Of a stretch of 64,000 bases of DNA, positions 48,518-56,930 are shown in pieces. A model generated the notes under the pieces. The model was given only the letters and a program-made list of their open reading frames with translations, made no database searches and had not been told where the DNA came from. Made by a program: the position numbers and the translations under genes. Within the stretch, counting starts at the first letter, position 1; every line of letters begins with the position of its first letter. This DNA comes from Lelliottia amnigena (GTDB lineage Bacteria; Pseudomonadota; Gammaproteobacteria; Enterobacterales; Enterobacteriaceae): NCBI GenBank assembly GCA_900635465.1, contig LR134135.1, forward strand, positions 1,054,001 through 1,118,000. Reading direction: 5' to 3'.

Positions 48518-49222
48518 TTAGCCCATGCGATGTTCACCGTTAAGCATGGCCTGGCGATCAAACACCTGCTGAATTTGCCCGTGGGCCATAAACGCCGCGC
48601 GATCGGACATATGCGCGATCACGTCTGCATCATGGCTCACCAGCAAATAGGTCATACCGTGCTGCTGTTTCAGGCGGTTGAGTAAATTGAGAATTTCCGC
48701 CTGCACCGACATATCCAGCGCTGACGTCGGCTCATCCAGCAGCAAAAGTTGCGGGCGAAGCAGCAGCGCGCGGGCGATGGCAACGCGCTGGCGCTGGCCG
48801 CCGGAGAGCTGATGCGGATAGCGCTTCGCTGCATCTGCCGCAAGCCCAACCTGCTCTAACACCTCGGCCACTTTTTCCGAAATCTGCGTTTCGCCGTGGA
48901 TTTTTAACGGCTCCGAAAGCGTGCGCGAAATCATATGGTTTGGATGCAGCGACGCCCACGGGTCCTGAAAAACCATCTGCACGTTGCGACGCAGCGCGCC
49001 CGTGAAACGGGCTTCGGGTTTCAGGTGTTCGCCCAGCAGCGAGAGGCTGCCGCTCCACTGGCGCTGGAGACCGGCGAGCACGCGAAGAAGGGTTGATTTG
49101 CCGCAGCCGGATTCGCCGATCAGGCTAAACGTTTCGCCTTTTTCAATGGTAAAACTTGCTGCGGACACCGCCATTTTCTCGCCAAACGCGACCTGTAACT
49201 GACTGACTTCAACGAGCGCCAT
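48518..49222 (-). CDS. ABC importer ATPase 2 (peptide/nickel type)
   Basis: A 234-residue ATPase: Walker A GESGCGKST, Q-loop in QMVFQDPWASLHP, signature LSGGQRQRVAIARALL, Walker [13 protein letters not shown], switch His in LVSHDADVIAHM. This is the DppF/OppF type that works as a heterodimer with the preceding ATPase. It lacks the C-terminal oligopeptide-transporter extension of about 80 residues found in many members, so it is rather short. The start at 49222 overlaps the previous stop. Confidence 0.9.
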   Translation of the reverse strand: MALVEVSQLQVAFGEKMAVSAASFTIEKGETFSLIGESGCGKSTLLRVLAGLQRQWSGSLSLLGEHLKPEARFTGALRRNVQMVFQDPWASLHPNHMISRTLSEPLKIHGETQISEKVAEVLEQVGLAADAAKRYPHQLSGGQRQRVAIARALLLRPQLLLLDEPTSALDMSVQAEILNLLNRLKQQHGMTYLLVSHDADVIAHMSDRAAFMAHGQIQQVFDRQAMLNGEHRMG

Positions 49223-50045
49223 TGTTCGACTTCTCCCATGTCTGAGTGCGATCCAGCGTGGGCAGCATTTGCCCGTAGGTACTGGCATTGGGCCGACAGG
49301 TCCACAGCGTGCGGGTGTACGGATGGGTGGCCTGCGAAAGGCGATTCGCCGCCATTTCATCGACTTTTTCACCCTGATACATCACCAGCACCCGGTCGCA
49401 GTGCTCCGCCACCAGCGGTAAATCGTGGCTGATCAGCAGCATGGCCATCTGGCGCTGTTCGCACTGCTGCACCAGCAGCTCAAGGATTTGATTGCGCAGC
49501 CGGGCATCAAGCGCAGAGGTTGGCTCATCGGCAATCAGCACCTTCGGGTTATTCATCAGGGCAATGGCGATCATCACCCGCTGGCCCATGCCGCCTGATA
49601 ACTCGCCGGGGTAACGGGACAATACTGCATCGTTTAGCCCGACGGCGTGGATCATCTCGCGAACGCGTTCCGCCCGCTCTTTACGCGACAAAGATTGATG
49701 CAGGGTGAGTGCTTCTTCGAGCTGCGCCGCAACGTTTTTTACCGGATTGAGCGCGTAGCGCGGATCCTGAAGCACCATTGCAATTCCGTTGCCGCGTAGC
49801 GCCTGCCAGCGACGGTTATTCAGGGTCAGCAGATCGTTGCCCAGCACGTTAAGTTGGCGAGCGCTCACCACGCCAGGCTGGCGCACCAGCCCCATTAATG
49901 CACGGGCGGACATGGATTTGCCCGAACCGGATTCGCCCACCAGCGCCAGCCGTTCTTTGCCCAAGGTAAAGCTGAGATTGTTGACCACGCGCGCGGCGGG
50001 GTAGTCGATATTCAGCGCGTCGACGATAACGCGGGGTTCAGTCAT
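49209..50045 (-). CDS. ABC importer ATPase 1 (peptide/nickel type)
   Basis: A 278-residue DppD/NikD-type ATPase: Walker [10 protein letters not shown]-loop [11 protein letters not shown], signature [15 protein letters not shown], Walker [13 protein letters not shown], and switch His [13 protein letters not shown]. The C-terminal THPYTRTLW motif typical of oligopeptide/nickel transporters is present. The start at 50045 overlaps the permease stop by 8 bp; longer frames are rejected. It powers import through the two permeases encoded before it. Confidence 0.92.
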   Translation of the reverse strand: MTEPRVIVDALNIDYPAARVVNNLSFTLGKERLALVGESGSGKSMSARALMGLVRQPGVVSARQLNVLGNDLLTLNNRRWQALRGNGIAMVLQDPRYALNPVKNVAAQLEEALTLHQSLSRKERAERVREMIHAVGLNDAVLSRYPGELSGGMGQRVMIAIALMNNPKVLIADEPTSALDARLRNQILELLVQQCEQRQMAMLLISHDLPLVAEHCDRVLVMYQGEKVDEMAANRLSQATHPYTRTLWTCRPNASTYGQMLPTLDRTQTWEKSNNGAR

Positions 50046-50871
50046 GATGCGGCTCCAGTATGTCGCGCAGGCCATCGCCCAATAAATTAAACGCCAGGCT
50101 GGCGAACAAAATCGCGCCGCCCGGAATGGCGGCAATCCACCACTGGTCGAAAATCACCTGCATGCCGTCGGCGATCATCGCTCCCCATTCGGCCATCGGC
50201 GGACGCGCGCCCAAACCGAGGAAACCCAGCCCGGCTGCAGCCAAAATAATCCCTGCCAGATCGAGCGCCAGACGCACAATCGCAGAGGGTAAACACAGCG
50301 GCAGAATGTGCCCGAGCAATAATCTCCCGCCGCGAATTCCCATCATCTCGGCGGCAGCCAGATAATCGCTGTGGCGCAGACGCTGAATTTCACTTCGCGC
50401 CTGACGCGCATACGCCGGCCAGGTAGTGAGTGCTAACGCCAGCGCGCCGTTTACCAGGCCTGGACCGAGCATAGCGACGAACGCAAAAGCCAGAATCAGG
50501 CGCGGCATCGACATCACCACGTCGGTAAAGCGCATCAGCACGCGCTCTATCCAGCCGCCGTAATACCCGGAAAGAATCCCGATCAGCAATCCGGCGGGCA
50601 GGGTGATAACGGTGACCAGTGCGACCAACCCCAACGCCGGACGGCTGCCGTAAATCAGGCGAGAAAGCAGATCGCGACCATAGCTGTCGGTGCCAAGCCA
50701 GTGGGCGCTATTCGGCGCTTGCAGACGCGAAGCCGCATCCTGCCAGTTGGGATCCAGCGGCGCGAGCCACGGCGCGAACAGGGCGATGAACACTAAAATC
50801 GCGATAGCAATAAGCCCGCAAAACGCAGCGGGAGAGCGGCGCAGGCGGCGCAAGAAAAGATAAAACGGCAT
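50038..50871 (-). CDS. ABC importer permease 2 (DppC/NikC type)
   Basis: A 277-residue inner-membrane permease with an N-terminal helix (PAAFCGLIAIAILVFIALFAPWLAP), the periplasmic LGTDSYGRDLLSRLIYGSR motif typical of DppC-like proteins, and the EAA coupling loop EMMGIRGGRLLLGHILPLCLPS. About six helices. The stop of permease 1 and the start of this gene share a base (TAATG), implying coupled translation. Confidence 0.92.
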   Translation of the reverse strand: MPFYLFLRRLRRSPAAFCGLIAIAILVFIALFAPWLAPLDPNWQDAASRLQAPNSAHWLGTDSYGRDLLSRLIYGSRPALGLVALVTVITLPAGLLIGILSGYYGGWIERVLMRFTDVVMSMPRLILAFAFVAMLGPGLVNGALALALTTWPAYARQARSEIQRLRHSDYLAAAEMMGIRGGRLLLGHILPLCLPSAIVRLALDLAGIILAAAGLGFLGLGARPPMAEWGAMIADGMQVIFDQWWIAAIPGGAILFASLAFNLLGDGLRDILEPHHD

Positions 50872-51893
50872 TAGCGCACCCTGGGATCGGTTGCCCGCAC
50901 AAGCAGGTCAGTGAGGTTATTAATCAGCACAAAGCACACGCCAATCACCAGCGTCCCGCCCATGATGGCGGTCGTATCGCCCGCGAACAGCGCGGTGGTG
51001 AGGTAGCGGCCAATACCCGGCCAGGAAAAGACGGTTTCCGTCAGCACGGCGCCTTCCAGCATGCTGGTGTACGACAGCGCAATCACGGTGAACAGCGTAC
51101 TGCGAATATTCGGCAGCACATGGCGCAGCAGAATGGTCATCTCCCCGGCACCTTTGGCGCGCGCCAGCAGGATGTACTCTTTATTCATTTCGCTCAGGCA
51201 CGCTGAACGCGTCAATCGGGTGATGCTTGCTAACGAATAATAGGCCAGCAGCAGCACCGGCAGCACCAGATGACTGACCGCGTTTTTGAACGCCGCGCTG
51301 TCGCCTGACAGCCACGTATCAATCAGCGCAAATCCGGTGCGCGGCTCGACGGTATATTGCCAGATATCATCCAGCCTGCCGGGTCCGGCGCTCCATTGCA
51401 GATTCGCGTAAAACAGCGCCAGCATCAGCAGCCCGAGCCAGAAAATGGGCACCGAATTGCCGAGCAGCGTTAGCGTGCGAAGGGCTAAATCGAGCGGCGA
51501 GCCGGCAAAGCGCGCGCACAGCACTCCCGCGATCACACCGAGAACGGAGCCGATAATCAGCGCCAGCGTGGCAAGCTCCAGTGTGGCAGGGAATGCGTGA
51601 AGCAGATCCTGCAACACCGGCTGCCCTGTCGCGCTGGCAATCCCTAAATCGCCGTGGGCGAGATTTTGCAGATAGTGCCAGAACTGCACGGGCAGCGGCT
51701 GATCCAACCCGAGCTGATGGCGCACCTGATCGTAGGTGGACTGGCTGGCGTGATCGCCGACGATCTGTAAAACGCGATCGACGGGAGAGAACGCGGAGAG
51801 CGCAAAGGTGACGAGCAAAAGCCCGAGGAGCGTGAGGAGCAGGGTGACGAGACCCTGGAACACGCGCGTCAGGCTGGTGGATAGATGTGGCAT
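50871..51893 (-). CDS. ABC importer permease 1 (DppB/NikB type)
   Basis: A 340-residue permease. The N-terminal helix is followed by a periplasmic loop with QLGLDQPLPVQFWHYLQNLAHGDLG (in pieces), the DppB hallmark, then five further helices. The EAA loop is ARAKGAGEMTILLRHVLPN, and FSWPGIGRYLTTALFAGD is near the C terminus. It is the first gene of the permease-ATPase block. The binding-protein gene that should precede it lies beyond the IS element. Confidence 0.92.
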   Translation of the reverse strand: MPHLSTSLTRVFQGLVTLLLTLLGLLLVTFALSAFSPVDRVLQIVGDHASQSTYDQVRHQLGLDQPLPVQFWHYLQNLAHGDLGIASATGQPVLQDLLHAFPATLELATLALIIGSVLGVIAGVLCARFAGSPLDLALRTLTLLGNSVPIFWLGLLMLALFYANLQWSAGPGRLDDIWQYTVEPRTGFALIDTWLSGDSAAFKNAVSHLVLPVLLLAYYSLASITRLTRSACLSEMNKEYILLARAKGAGEMTILLRHVLPNIRSTLFTVIALSYTSMLEGAVLTETVFSWPGIGRYLTTALFAGDTTAIMGGTLVIGVCFVLINNLTDLLVRATDPRVR

Positions 51894-52014
51894 AAAAACT
51901 CTTTATTCATTTTTAAACTATTCAGCAACCGCCAGGTCAAGGTTGATACATAAATTACCGCGACGACGTGGTCCGGCTGTAAATCGCTGAGTCGTTGGCT
52001 GTAGGCCGGGGCGA

Positions 52015-52030
52015 CGCGCATGGATGCGCG
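52015..52030. repeat. REP-like GC-rich palindromic segment
   Basis: GCGCATGGATGCGC sits in a GC-rich, non-coding stretch of about 120 bp (GCCGGGGCGACG...GCGGCGAGGGCGG) that has the look of enterobacterial REP/BIME intergenic repeats. It lies between permease 1 and the IS element. Confidence 0.5.
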
Positions 52031-52154
52031 GCGAGGGCGGATTTACAGGGACGTTACCTCCGCCCGTCCCCGATCAGCCGGAAGGCATAAGACGAGGGGA
52101 CCGCGTAGCGGCGATTTTCTTGCCGGGAGCCGGGATTGCTAAGGGGGCGGCGAT

Positions 52155-53452
52155 TGTATGAACCGGTCACATGGGTTACAGATCTGACCGGTCACACAGG
52201 TAACACTTTTTGACTTAATCGGCCCGGATTATACGATGATTTCGTCTGTCGTACCGGGCCAGTATCAGTTCACCAAATCCTATCTCATCCAGATCTTCTT
52301 CGACCTGCTTCATCCATATCCATTCTCCCCTCAGCGCCTCCGATAAAAATATCCGGGTACTGTTAAAGCATAAATCGCCTTTTACTGAGACGCGTAATGT
52401 CCGTGCCTCATCCGGTACCGGCATTGCCTTCCATGGGCCGGTAAAGATGCGCTCTGACGGATACCAGACCGAGCCGGGTGTTTTTCCGCCCAGCGCCTTG
52501 TGGGGCGAATGTCATTAAACTCACTACGCCAGGCATCCAGCCAGGCCTGCTGCTCTTCCAGGGACGTGAACTTTGTATGCCGCTTTAGTGCATCCTTCAG
52601 GGTCCGGTGCATCCGCTCATGCCGCCCGTTCTCCGTGGGTTTACCCGGCCGGATACGTTCCGGCAGGACACCACATTTAATCAGCCAGATGGACATCTGG
52701 CTCAGCCCCCACAGGCCAGCACCGGCAAACGGCGGTCCGTTGTCCGTACGCAGCACCTGCGGCATACCGCATTCCCGGAACACCCGTTCAAGGCAGGGAA
52801 TGACAAACCGGCCGTCAGGCATATAGGTGGCATCGCACGCCAGCACTATCCTGCTACAGTTGTCGGTCAGCGTGAAAGGATGACACCAGCGCCCGCCGGT
52901 ATGAGTAAATTTACCCTTGAAATCGGCACTCCAGACCTCATTGGGGTGGACGACAGTATGTAGTTCATGAGGACGTGTGGATTTAAAAGCCGGAGGCCGA
53001 CGCTTTTTAACCAGCCCGTGAACCCGAAACAGCTCTCCAATCGTACTGGCCGCAGGCACGCAGATGATATTCAGGTTAAGCAGTCGCTGCCTGATTTTCT
53101 CCGGCCCCCATAGCGGGTGCTGCTGTTTAGTGTCCAGCAACAGCTGCACCATGGGTTCAGGGGTTGAGTTCTGGTGATGGCGCGCCCGGGAGCGGTCAGC
53201 CAGGGAGGCTGCATCATCCGGTGAAAAACGGGCCAGCCACTTGTAACCGGTCTTACGGCTGATATTAAAGCGGCGGCATACCTCGGCAACTGGAAGGTTG
53301 CCTTCAAGGCAGGCCGCGACAAACTGCAAACGTTGCATGGTAACAGTCTCAGTCCAGGGCACGGTAAACCTCCGTCAGATGTTTACCGTACTGTTATAAC
53401 CTGTTACCCATGTGCCCGGTTTAAAGTGTTACCCATGTGACCGGTTCATACA
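52155..53452. mobile_element. IS481-family insertion sequence, 1298 bp
   Basis: Both ends begin TGTATGAACCGGTCACATGG (inverted), followed by GT and A/T-ACA. The element is flanked by the 4-bp direct repeat CGAT (52151-52154 and 53453-53456), evidence of transposition. Each end carries two copies, 25 bp apart, of a 20-bp motif CCGG(T/G)CACA..GGT.ACA (52161-52180 and 52186-52205; 53402-53421 and 53427-53446), presumably transposase sites. It has landed in the loop of a perfect 11-bp palindrome (GCTAAGGGGGC at 52138-52148, GCCCCCTTAGC at 53459-53469), between the binding-protein and permease genes of the ABC operon. Confidence 0.92.
52215..53362 (-). CDS. IS481-family DDE transposase (frame broken once)
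   Basis: N-terminal helix-turn-helix region (MQRLQFVAACLEGNLPVAEVCRRFNISRKTGYKWLARF, in pieces) and an RNase-H-like catalytic core. The candidate DDE residues are in WSADFKGKF, VLRTDNGPPF and PTENGRHERMHRTLK. The G run 52502-52505 lacks one base. Correction converts the tail into RPHKALGGKTPGSVWYPSER followed by PWKAMPVPDE and ends at 52215, giving 382 residues, normal for the family. If that error is a sequencing artefact, the element is probably functional. Confidence 0.9.
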
Positions 53453-53593
53453 CGATAAGCCCCCTTAGCACGTTCACGAGTTCAGATATGACAAAGTAGC
53501 AAGACATGTAAGGTGAACGGAACAGGCAACAGAGCTGCATTTTTTCCCTCACCAAAACCCTCGCTACAAGTCTTATAATCGCCTCAGCAAGTT

Positions 53594-53716
53594 ATCGTTG
53601 CTGCGATGATTTAATCACGCGATCATACCAGGCTATCGCTAATGCGATGATTTAATCACGCGATCATACCCGGCTATCGCTGCTGCGATTATTTCGTCAC
53701 GCGATCGTACCAAACC
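53594..53716. repeat. Three tandem 41-bp units, the last overlapping the 3' end of the binding-protein gene
   Basis: Units at 53594-53634, 53635-53675 and 53676-53716 share TATCG..(G/A)(C/A)TGCGAT.ATTT..TCACGCGATC.TACC. The third contains the stop codon and last nine codons of the binding-protein gene, so the array arose by duplicating that gene end. The inner TGATTAAATCA of the two outer units is palindromic, so each can form a short hairpin. The array lies in the gap that once linked the gene to its permeases. Confidence 0.9.
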
Positions 53717-55257
53717 ATATCCGCATTCAGCCCCTGCTGATACCCCTTCACGTTGTCGCGCACCACAATCTGGGTTTTGCCCTGATCGACAAACACATAC
53801 GGCGAGTTATGCTGCAACTCCTGCTGCATTTTGGTGTACAAATCCAGACGTTTCGCCGGATCCGGCTCGGCGACTGCTGCCAGCGTAGCCTTGGTCAGCT
53901 CGGGGATTTTCCAGCCGTTCAGCCCTGCCACGGTGCTGGATTTTCCGTCGTTCCACGCAAAGGCGCTCGCGTTCGAGTGCGCATCGAAATAATCCGGGAT
54001 CCACAGGCGAATCGCGGCCTGATGCTGTTTCGCGCGCACGCGGGCATACACCTGGCTACCCGCTGCCGGGAGCAGATCCACTTTTACGCCGCCCTGGGCA
54101 AAGCTCGCCTGCATCGACTGGGCGATGGTGATAAACGGCGGTTTGTTCTCTACATCCAGCGTGAAGTGCGCGTCTTTGATACCCGCTTTGGCGAGGATTT
54201 CTTTTGCTTTGGCCGGATCGAATTTGAACGGATTGTCTTCCAGCGCGCCCGGTAGACCGACCGGCAGGAAGCTCTGATGGACAAAGTATTGGCCCTTCAG
54301 CAGATTTTTGGTGATGCCTTCATAATCCACCAGCCAGCGCGACGCTTCCCAGAACGCCGGATTATTCAGCAGCGGGTTGGCGCTATTGCCGGCGTTAAAC
54401 ACCAGATAGTTTTGTTCGGCTGACGGAATGCTCAGCACTTTCACGCCTGCTTTGCCTTCCAGGGCGCTGATTTGGTCAGCACCCAGATCGCGCGCCACGT
54501 CCGCATCGCCCTGCTGGATCAGCAGACGGCGAGAGGCCGGATCCGGCACGTTTTTAATAATGATACTTTTTAGCTTAGGTGCGCCGCCAGGCGTCGTGTC
54601 GTTGGCTTCCAGCACGATGGCCTGATGCGGCTGGTAAACCTTCATCTTGAACGCGCCGCTGCCCGCAGAGTGCATCTTCAGCCACGCGTTGCCGAAGTCA
54701 TTGTCTTTCACATTCGCGGATACTTGCTTCTCATCCACGATCGAGGCGATCGGCGTGGAGAGAATATTCAGCGCTACCGCCGGGCTGACGTCCGCCGTCC
54801 AGTGCAGCGTGAGCGTATGGTCATCCACTTTTTTCAGCTGGCTGGCGATATTGCTCGGCTCCCAGCCCAGCACGTTCAGAATAAAGGCCGGGGATTTGTT
54901 CAGCGTGACCGCGCGGGTGTACGAGAAAATCACGTCTTCCGGGCGCAATGGGTTGCCGGAGGCAAATTTCGCGTCGGGCTTCAGCTTAATGGTCAGCGTT
55001 TTGGCGGCGGCATCTTCCTGCCAGCTTTCTGCCAGAATCGGGGTGATTTTTTCCGGATTATCGCGGTCCGGCTGAACCAGACGCTGGTAAAGGCTTGGCA
55101 CCGTCTGAATACTGGAAAGCTCATTGGCTTCGGCGGGATCGAGGCTCACGATGTCATCAAGACCCTGTGCGACAACCAGTGTATTTGGCGGAGTAGCGGC
55201 GTGGGCGGCGGCAGACAGCGCAGCCAGCACCAGTAACGGCAGCAATTTTTTCGTCAT
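53689..55257 (-). CDS. ABC importer periplasmic substrate-binding protein (SBP_bac_5)
   Basis: A 522-residue periplasmic protein with signal KKLLPLLVLAALSAAAHA. The cluster-5 signature is TLVVAQGLDDIVSLDPAEAN, then LVQPDRDNPEKITPILAESW and TLTIKLKPDAKFASGNPLRPEDVIFSY (in pieces). The family binds peptides, nickel chelates or other solutes and hands them to DppBC-type permeases. The start at 55257 has CAGGGA upstream; the longer frame is rejected. The IS element and a 41-bp repeat array separate it from the permease genes. The last codons lie inside that array. Confidence 0.92.
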   Translation of the reverse strand: MTKKLLPLLVLAALSAAAHAATPPNTLVVAQGLDDIVSLDPAEANELSSIQTVPSLYQRLVQPDRDNPEKITPILAESWQEDAAAKTLTIKLKPDAKFASGNPLRPEDVIFSYTRAVTLNKSPAFILNVLGWEPSNIASQLKKVDDHTLTLHWTADVSPAVALNILSTPIASIVDEKQVSANVKDNDFGNAWLKMHSAGSGAFKMKVYQPHQAIVLEANDTTPGGAPKLKSIIIKNVPDPASRRLLIQQGDADVARDLGADQISALEGKAGVKVLSIPSAEQNYLVFNAGNSANPLLNNPAFWEASRWLVDYEGITKNLLKGQYFVHQSFLPVGLPGALEDNPFKFDPAKAKEILAKAGIKDAHFTLDVENKPPFITIAQSMQASFAQGGVKVDLLPAAGSQVYARVRAKQHQAAIRLWIPDYFDAHSNASAFAWNDGKSSTVAGLNGWKIPELTKATLAAVAEPDPAKRLDLYTKMQQELQHNSPYVFVDQGKTQIVVRDNVKGYQQGLNADMVWYDRVTK

Positions 55258-55470
55258 AGCGATCCCTGGAAAGAAATTTATTGTGATTGTTTTACGCTCC
55301 GTTACGTTAGGCGCAGTCAGAAATTCCACAAAGTTCAAATTCTGCTTTGCTTATGCCTGTAAGGTATAAGGCATGCGTAATGGCTATTAAGCGCCGCGAA
55401 TAAACAAACCCTTCACGCCTGCTTTTTGTCCTGATATAACAAATACATTACATATCAGGGAGTCACAGAC

Positions 55471-56166
55471 GTGCCGGAAATCAATCAACATGGTCAAACC
55501 GTTAACGATATTGTCCCGGACTGGAAGGGGGCGCAGCTTTTAACCCGCACGCCGCTCAGCGGGCGATTCTGTCGGCTGGAGCCGCTGGATGCCACGCTTC
55601 ATGCCGCCGACCTTTTCGATGCCTACTCCCTGGGCGATGACAGTGACTGGACCTGGCTTGCCAGCACGCAGCCTGAAAGCGTCGAAGAAACGGCTCACTG
55701 GATTGTCGGCAAAGTGATGGATGACGGGCTGGTACCCTATGCCGTGATTGATGTGAGCTCAGAGCGGGCGGTTGGGCTGGTGAGCTACATGGCGATTGAA
55801 CGATTGATGGGATCGGTGGAAATCGGCCACGTCACCTGGTCGCGGAAAATGAAAAACACCGCGATGGGCACCGAAGCTGTCTGGCTCCTGCTGAAAAATG
55901 CCTTTGAGCACGACTATCGGCGACTGGAGTGGAAATGTGATTCGATGAACGTTGCGTCACGCAACGCGGCTGAACGGCTGGGATTTGTCTGGGAAGGGCG
56001 GTTGCGACAAAAACTGGTGCGTAAAGCGCGTAACCGCGACAGCGACATGCTTTCTATTATTGATGCCGAATGGCCGGAACGTGATGCGGAATTTCGTGCG
56101 TGGCTGGCGGCGGAGAATTTTGACGCAGAAGGGCGACAGATAAAGCGTCTTGAGGATTTTCGTTAA
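55471..56166 (+). CDS. GNAT acetyltransferase, RimJ/RimL-like
   Basis: A 231-residue cytosolic enzyme with acetyl-CoA-binding fold: TPLSGRFCRLEPLD opening, GLVSYMAIERLMGSVEIGHVTWSRKMKNTAMGTEAVWLL (in pieces), and NVASRNAAERLGFVWEGRLRQK at the C-terminal side, the classic RimJ/RimL pattern. The start is a GTG behind a purine-rich stretch (CAGGGAG). Probably acetylates an amino group on a protein or small molecule; target unknown. Transcribed alone, divergent from the binding-protein gene. Confidence 0.88.
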   Translation: MPEINQHGQTVNDIVPDWKGAQLLTRTPLSGRFCRLEPLDATLHAADLFDAYSLGDDSDWTWLASTQPESVEETAHWIVGKVMDDGLVPYAVIDVSSERAVGLVSYMAIERLMGSVEIGHVTWSRKMKNTAMGTEAVWLLLKNAFEHDYRRLEWKCDSMNVASRNAAERLGFVWEGRLRQKLVRKARNRDSDMLSIIDAEWPERDAEFRAWLAAENFDAEGRQIKRLEDFR

Positions 56167-56248
56167 CGGTTATCCTGGATAATGAGCGACGCGTTGTCAT
56201 CTTAGAATGCCCGAAGGCACGATCCCATAATGAGAGAGAAGCTAAAAA

Positions 56249-56887
56249 GTGAAATACACCCATTTTCCCTGGCACGTTGCCTGTGCCGTCGTGATGTTAT
56301 GGAGCGCCGCGGCCAGCGCCTCGAACCCTCATTTCCCCGCGTGTGACGACATTCAGCAAACGACCGCAAAGGCGGATCGCGGTAATAAAGTCGCGCAGTA
56401 CGATCTGGGTAAATGTTACTACAACGGCATTGGCGTTGAAATGGATGCACCCAGGGCCGTATCCTGGTTTACCAAAGCCGCCGAGCAAGGCTATGCGCCA
56501 GCGCAGTATGCGATGAGTGAACGATATCGCTACGGACGCGGCGTTGAACAAAATGACCAGAAATCGTTTGAATGGATGAAGCGCGCAGCCGAGCAAAACT
56601 ATCTGTACGCGCAAACCAGCGTTGCCAGTAAATATGCTACGGGTGAAGGCGTCACGAAAGACCCGGTTCAGGGGGCGAACTGGACCCGCAAAGCGGCGGA
56701 ACAAGGCAGTCCAGGCGATCAAAAGTTACTGGGTTTGCTTTACGAAACGGGGAGCGGCGTGCCGAAGGATAATGAGCAGGCGCGTTACTGGTATGAAAAA
56801 GCCGCCAGCCAGCAGGCCGATCCTTACGAAGCTCGCAGTGCCCAGCAGTATCTCGATGCTTTGAACAAACGGTTGGCGCAGAAGTAG
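56249..56887 (+). CDS. Exported Sel1-repeat protein
   Basis: A 212-residue protein with a signal sequence (HVACAVVMLWSAAASA) and four to five Sel1-like (TPR-type) repeats of about 36 residues: AQYDLGKCYYNGIGVEMDAPRA, AQYAMSERYRYGRGVEQNDQ, AQTSVASKYATGEGVTKDPV, DQKLLGLLYETGSGVPKDNE (each quoted in part). Such proteins act as periplasmic interaction scaffolds. The start is a GTG with AGAGAAG upstream. A TonB-ABC or envelope role is possible but not shown. Confidence 0.85.
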   Translation: MKYTHFPWHVACAVVMLWSAAASASNPHFPACDDIQQTTAKADRGNKVAQYDLGKCYYNGIGVEMDAPRAVSWFTKAAEQGYAPAQYAMSERYRYGRGVEQNDQKSFEWMKRAAEQNYLYAQTSVASKYATGEGVTKDPVQGANWTRKAAEQGSPGDQKLLGLLYETGSGVPKDNEQARYWYEKAASQQADPYEARSAQQYLDALNKRLAQK

Positions 56888-56930
56888 AAAATATGCCCGC
56901 GGCGCTGCGGTGTTGCGGGTGTGTATAATT

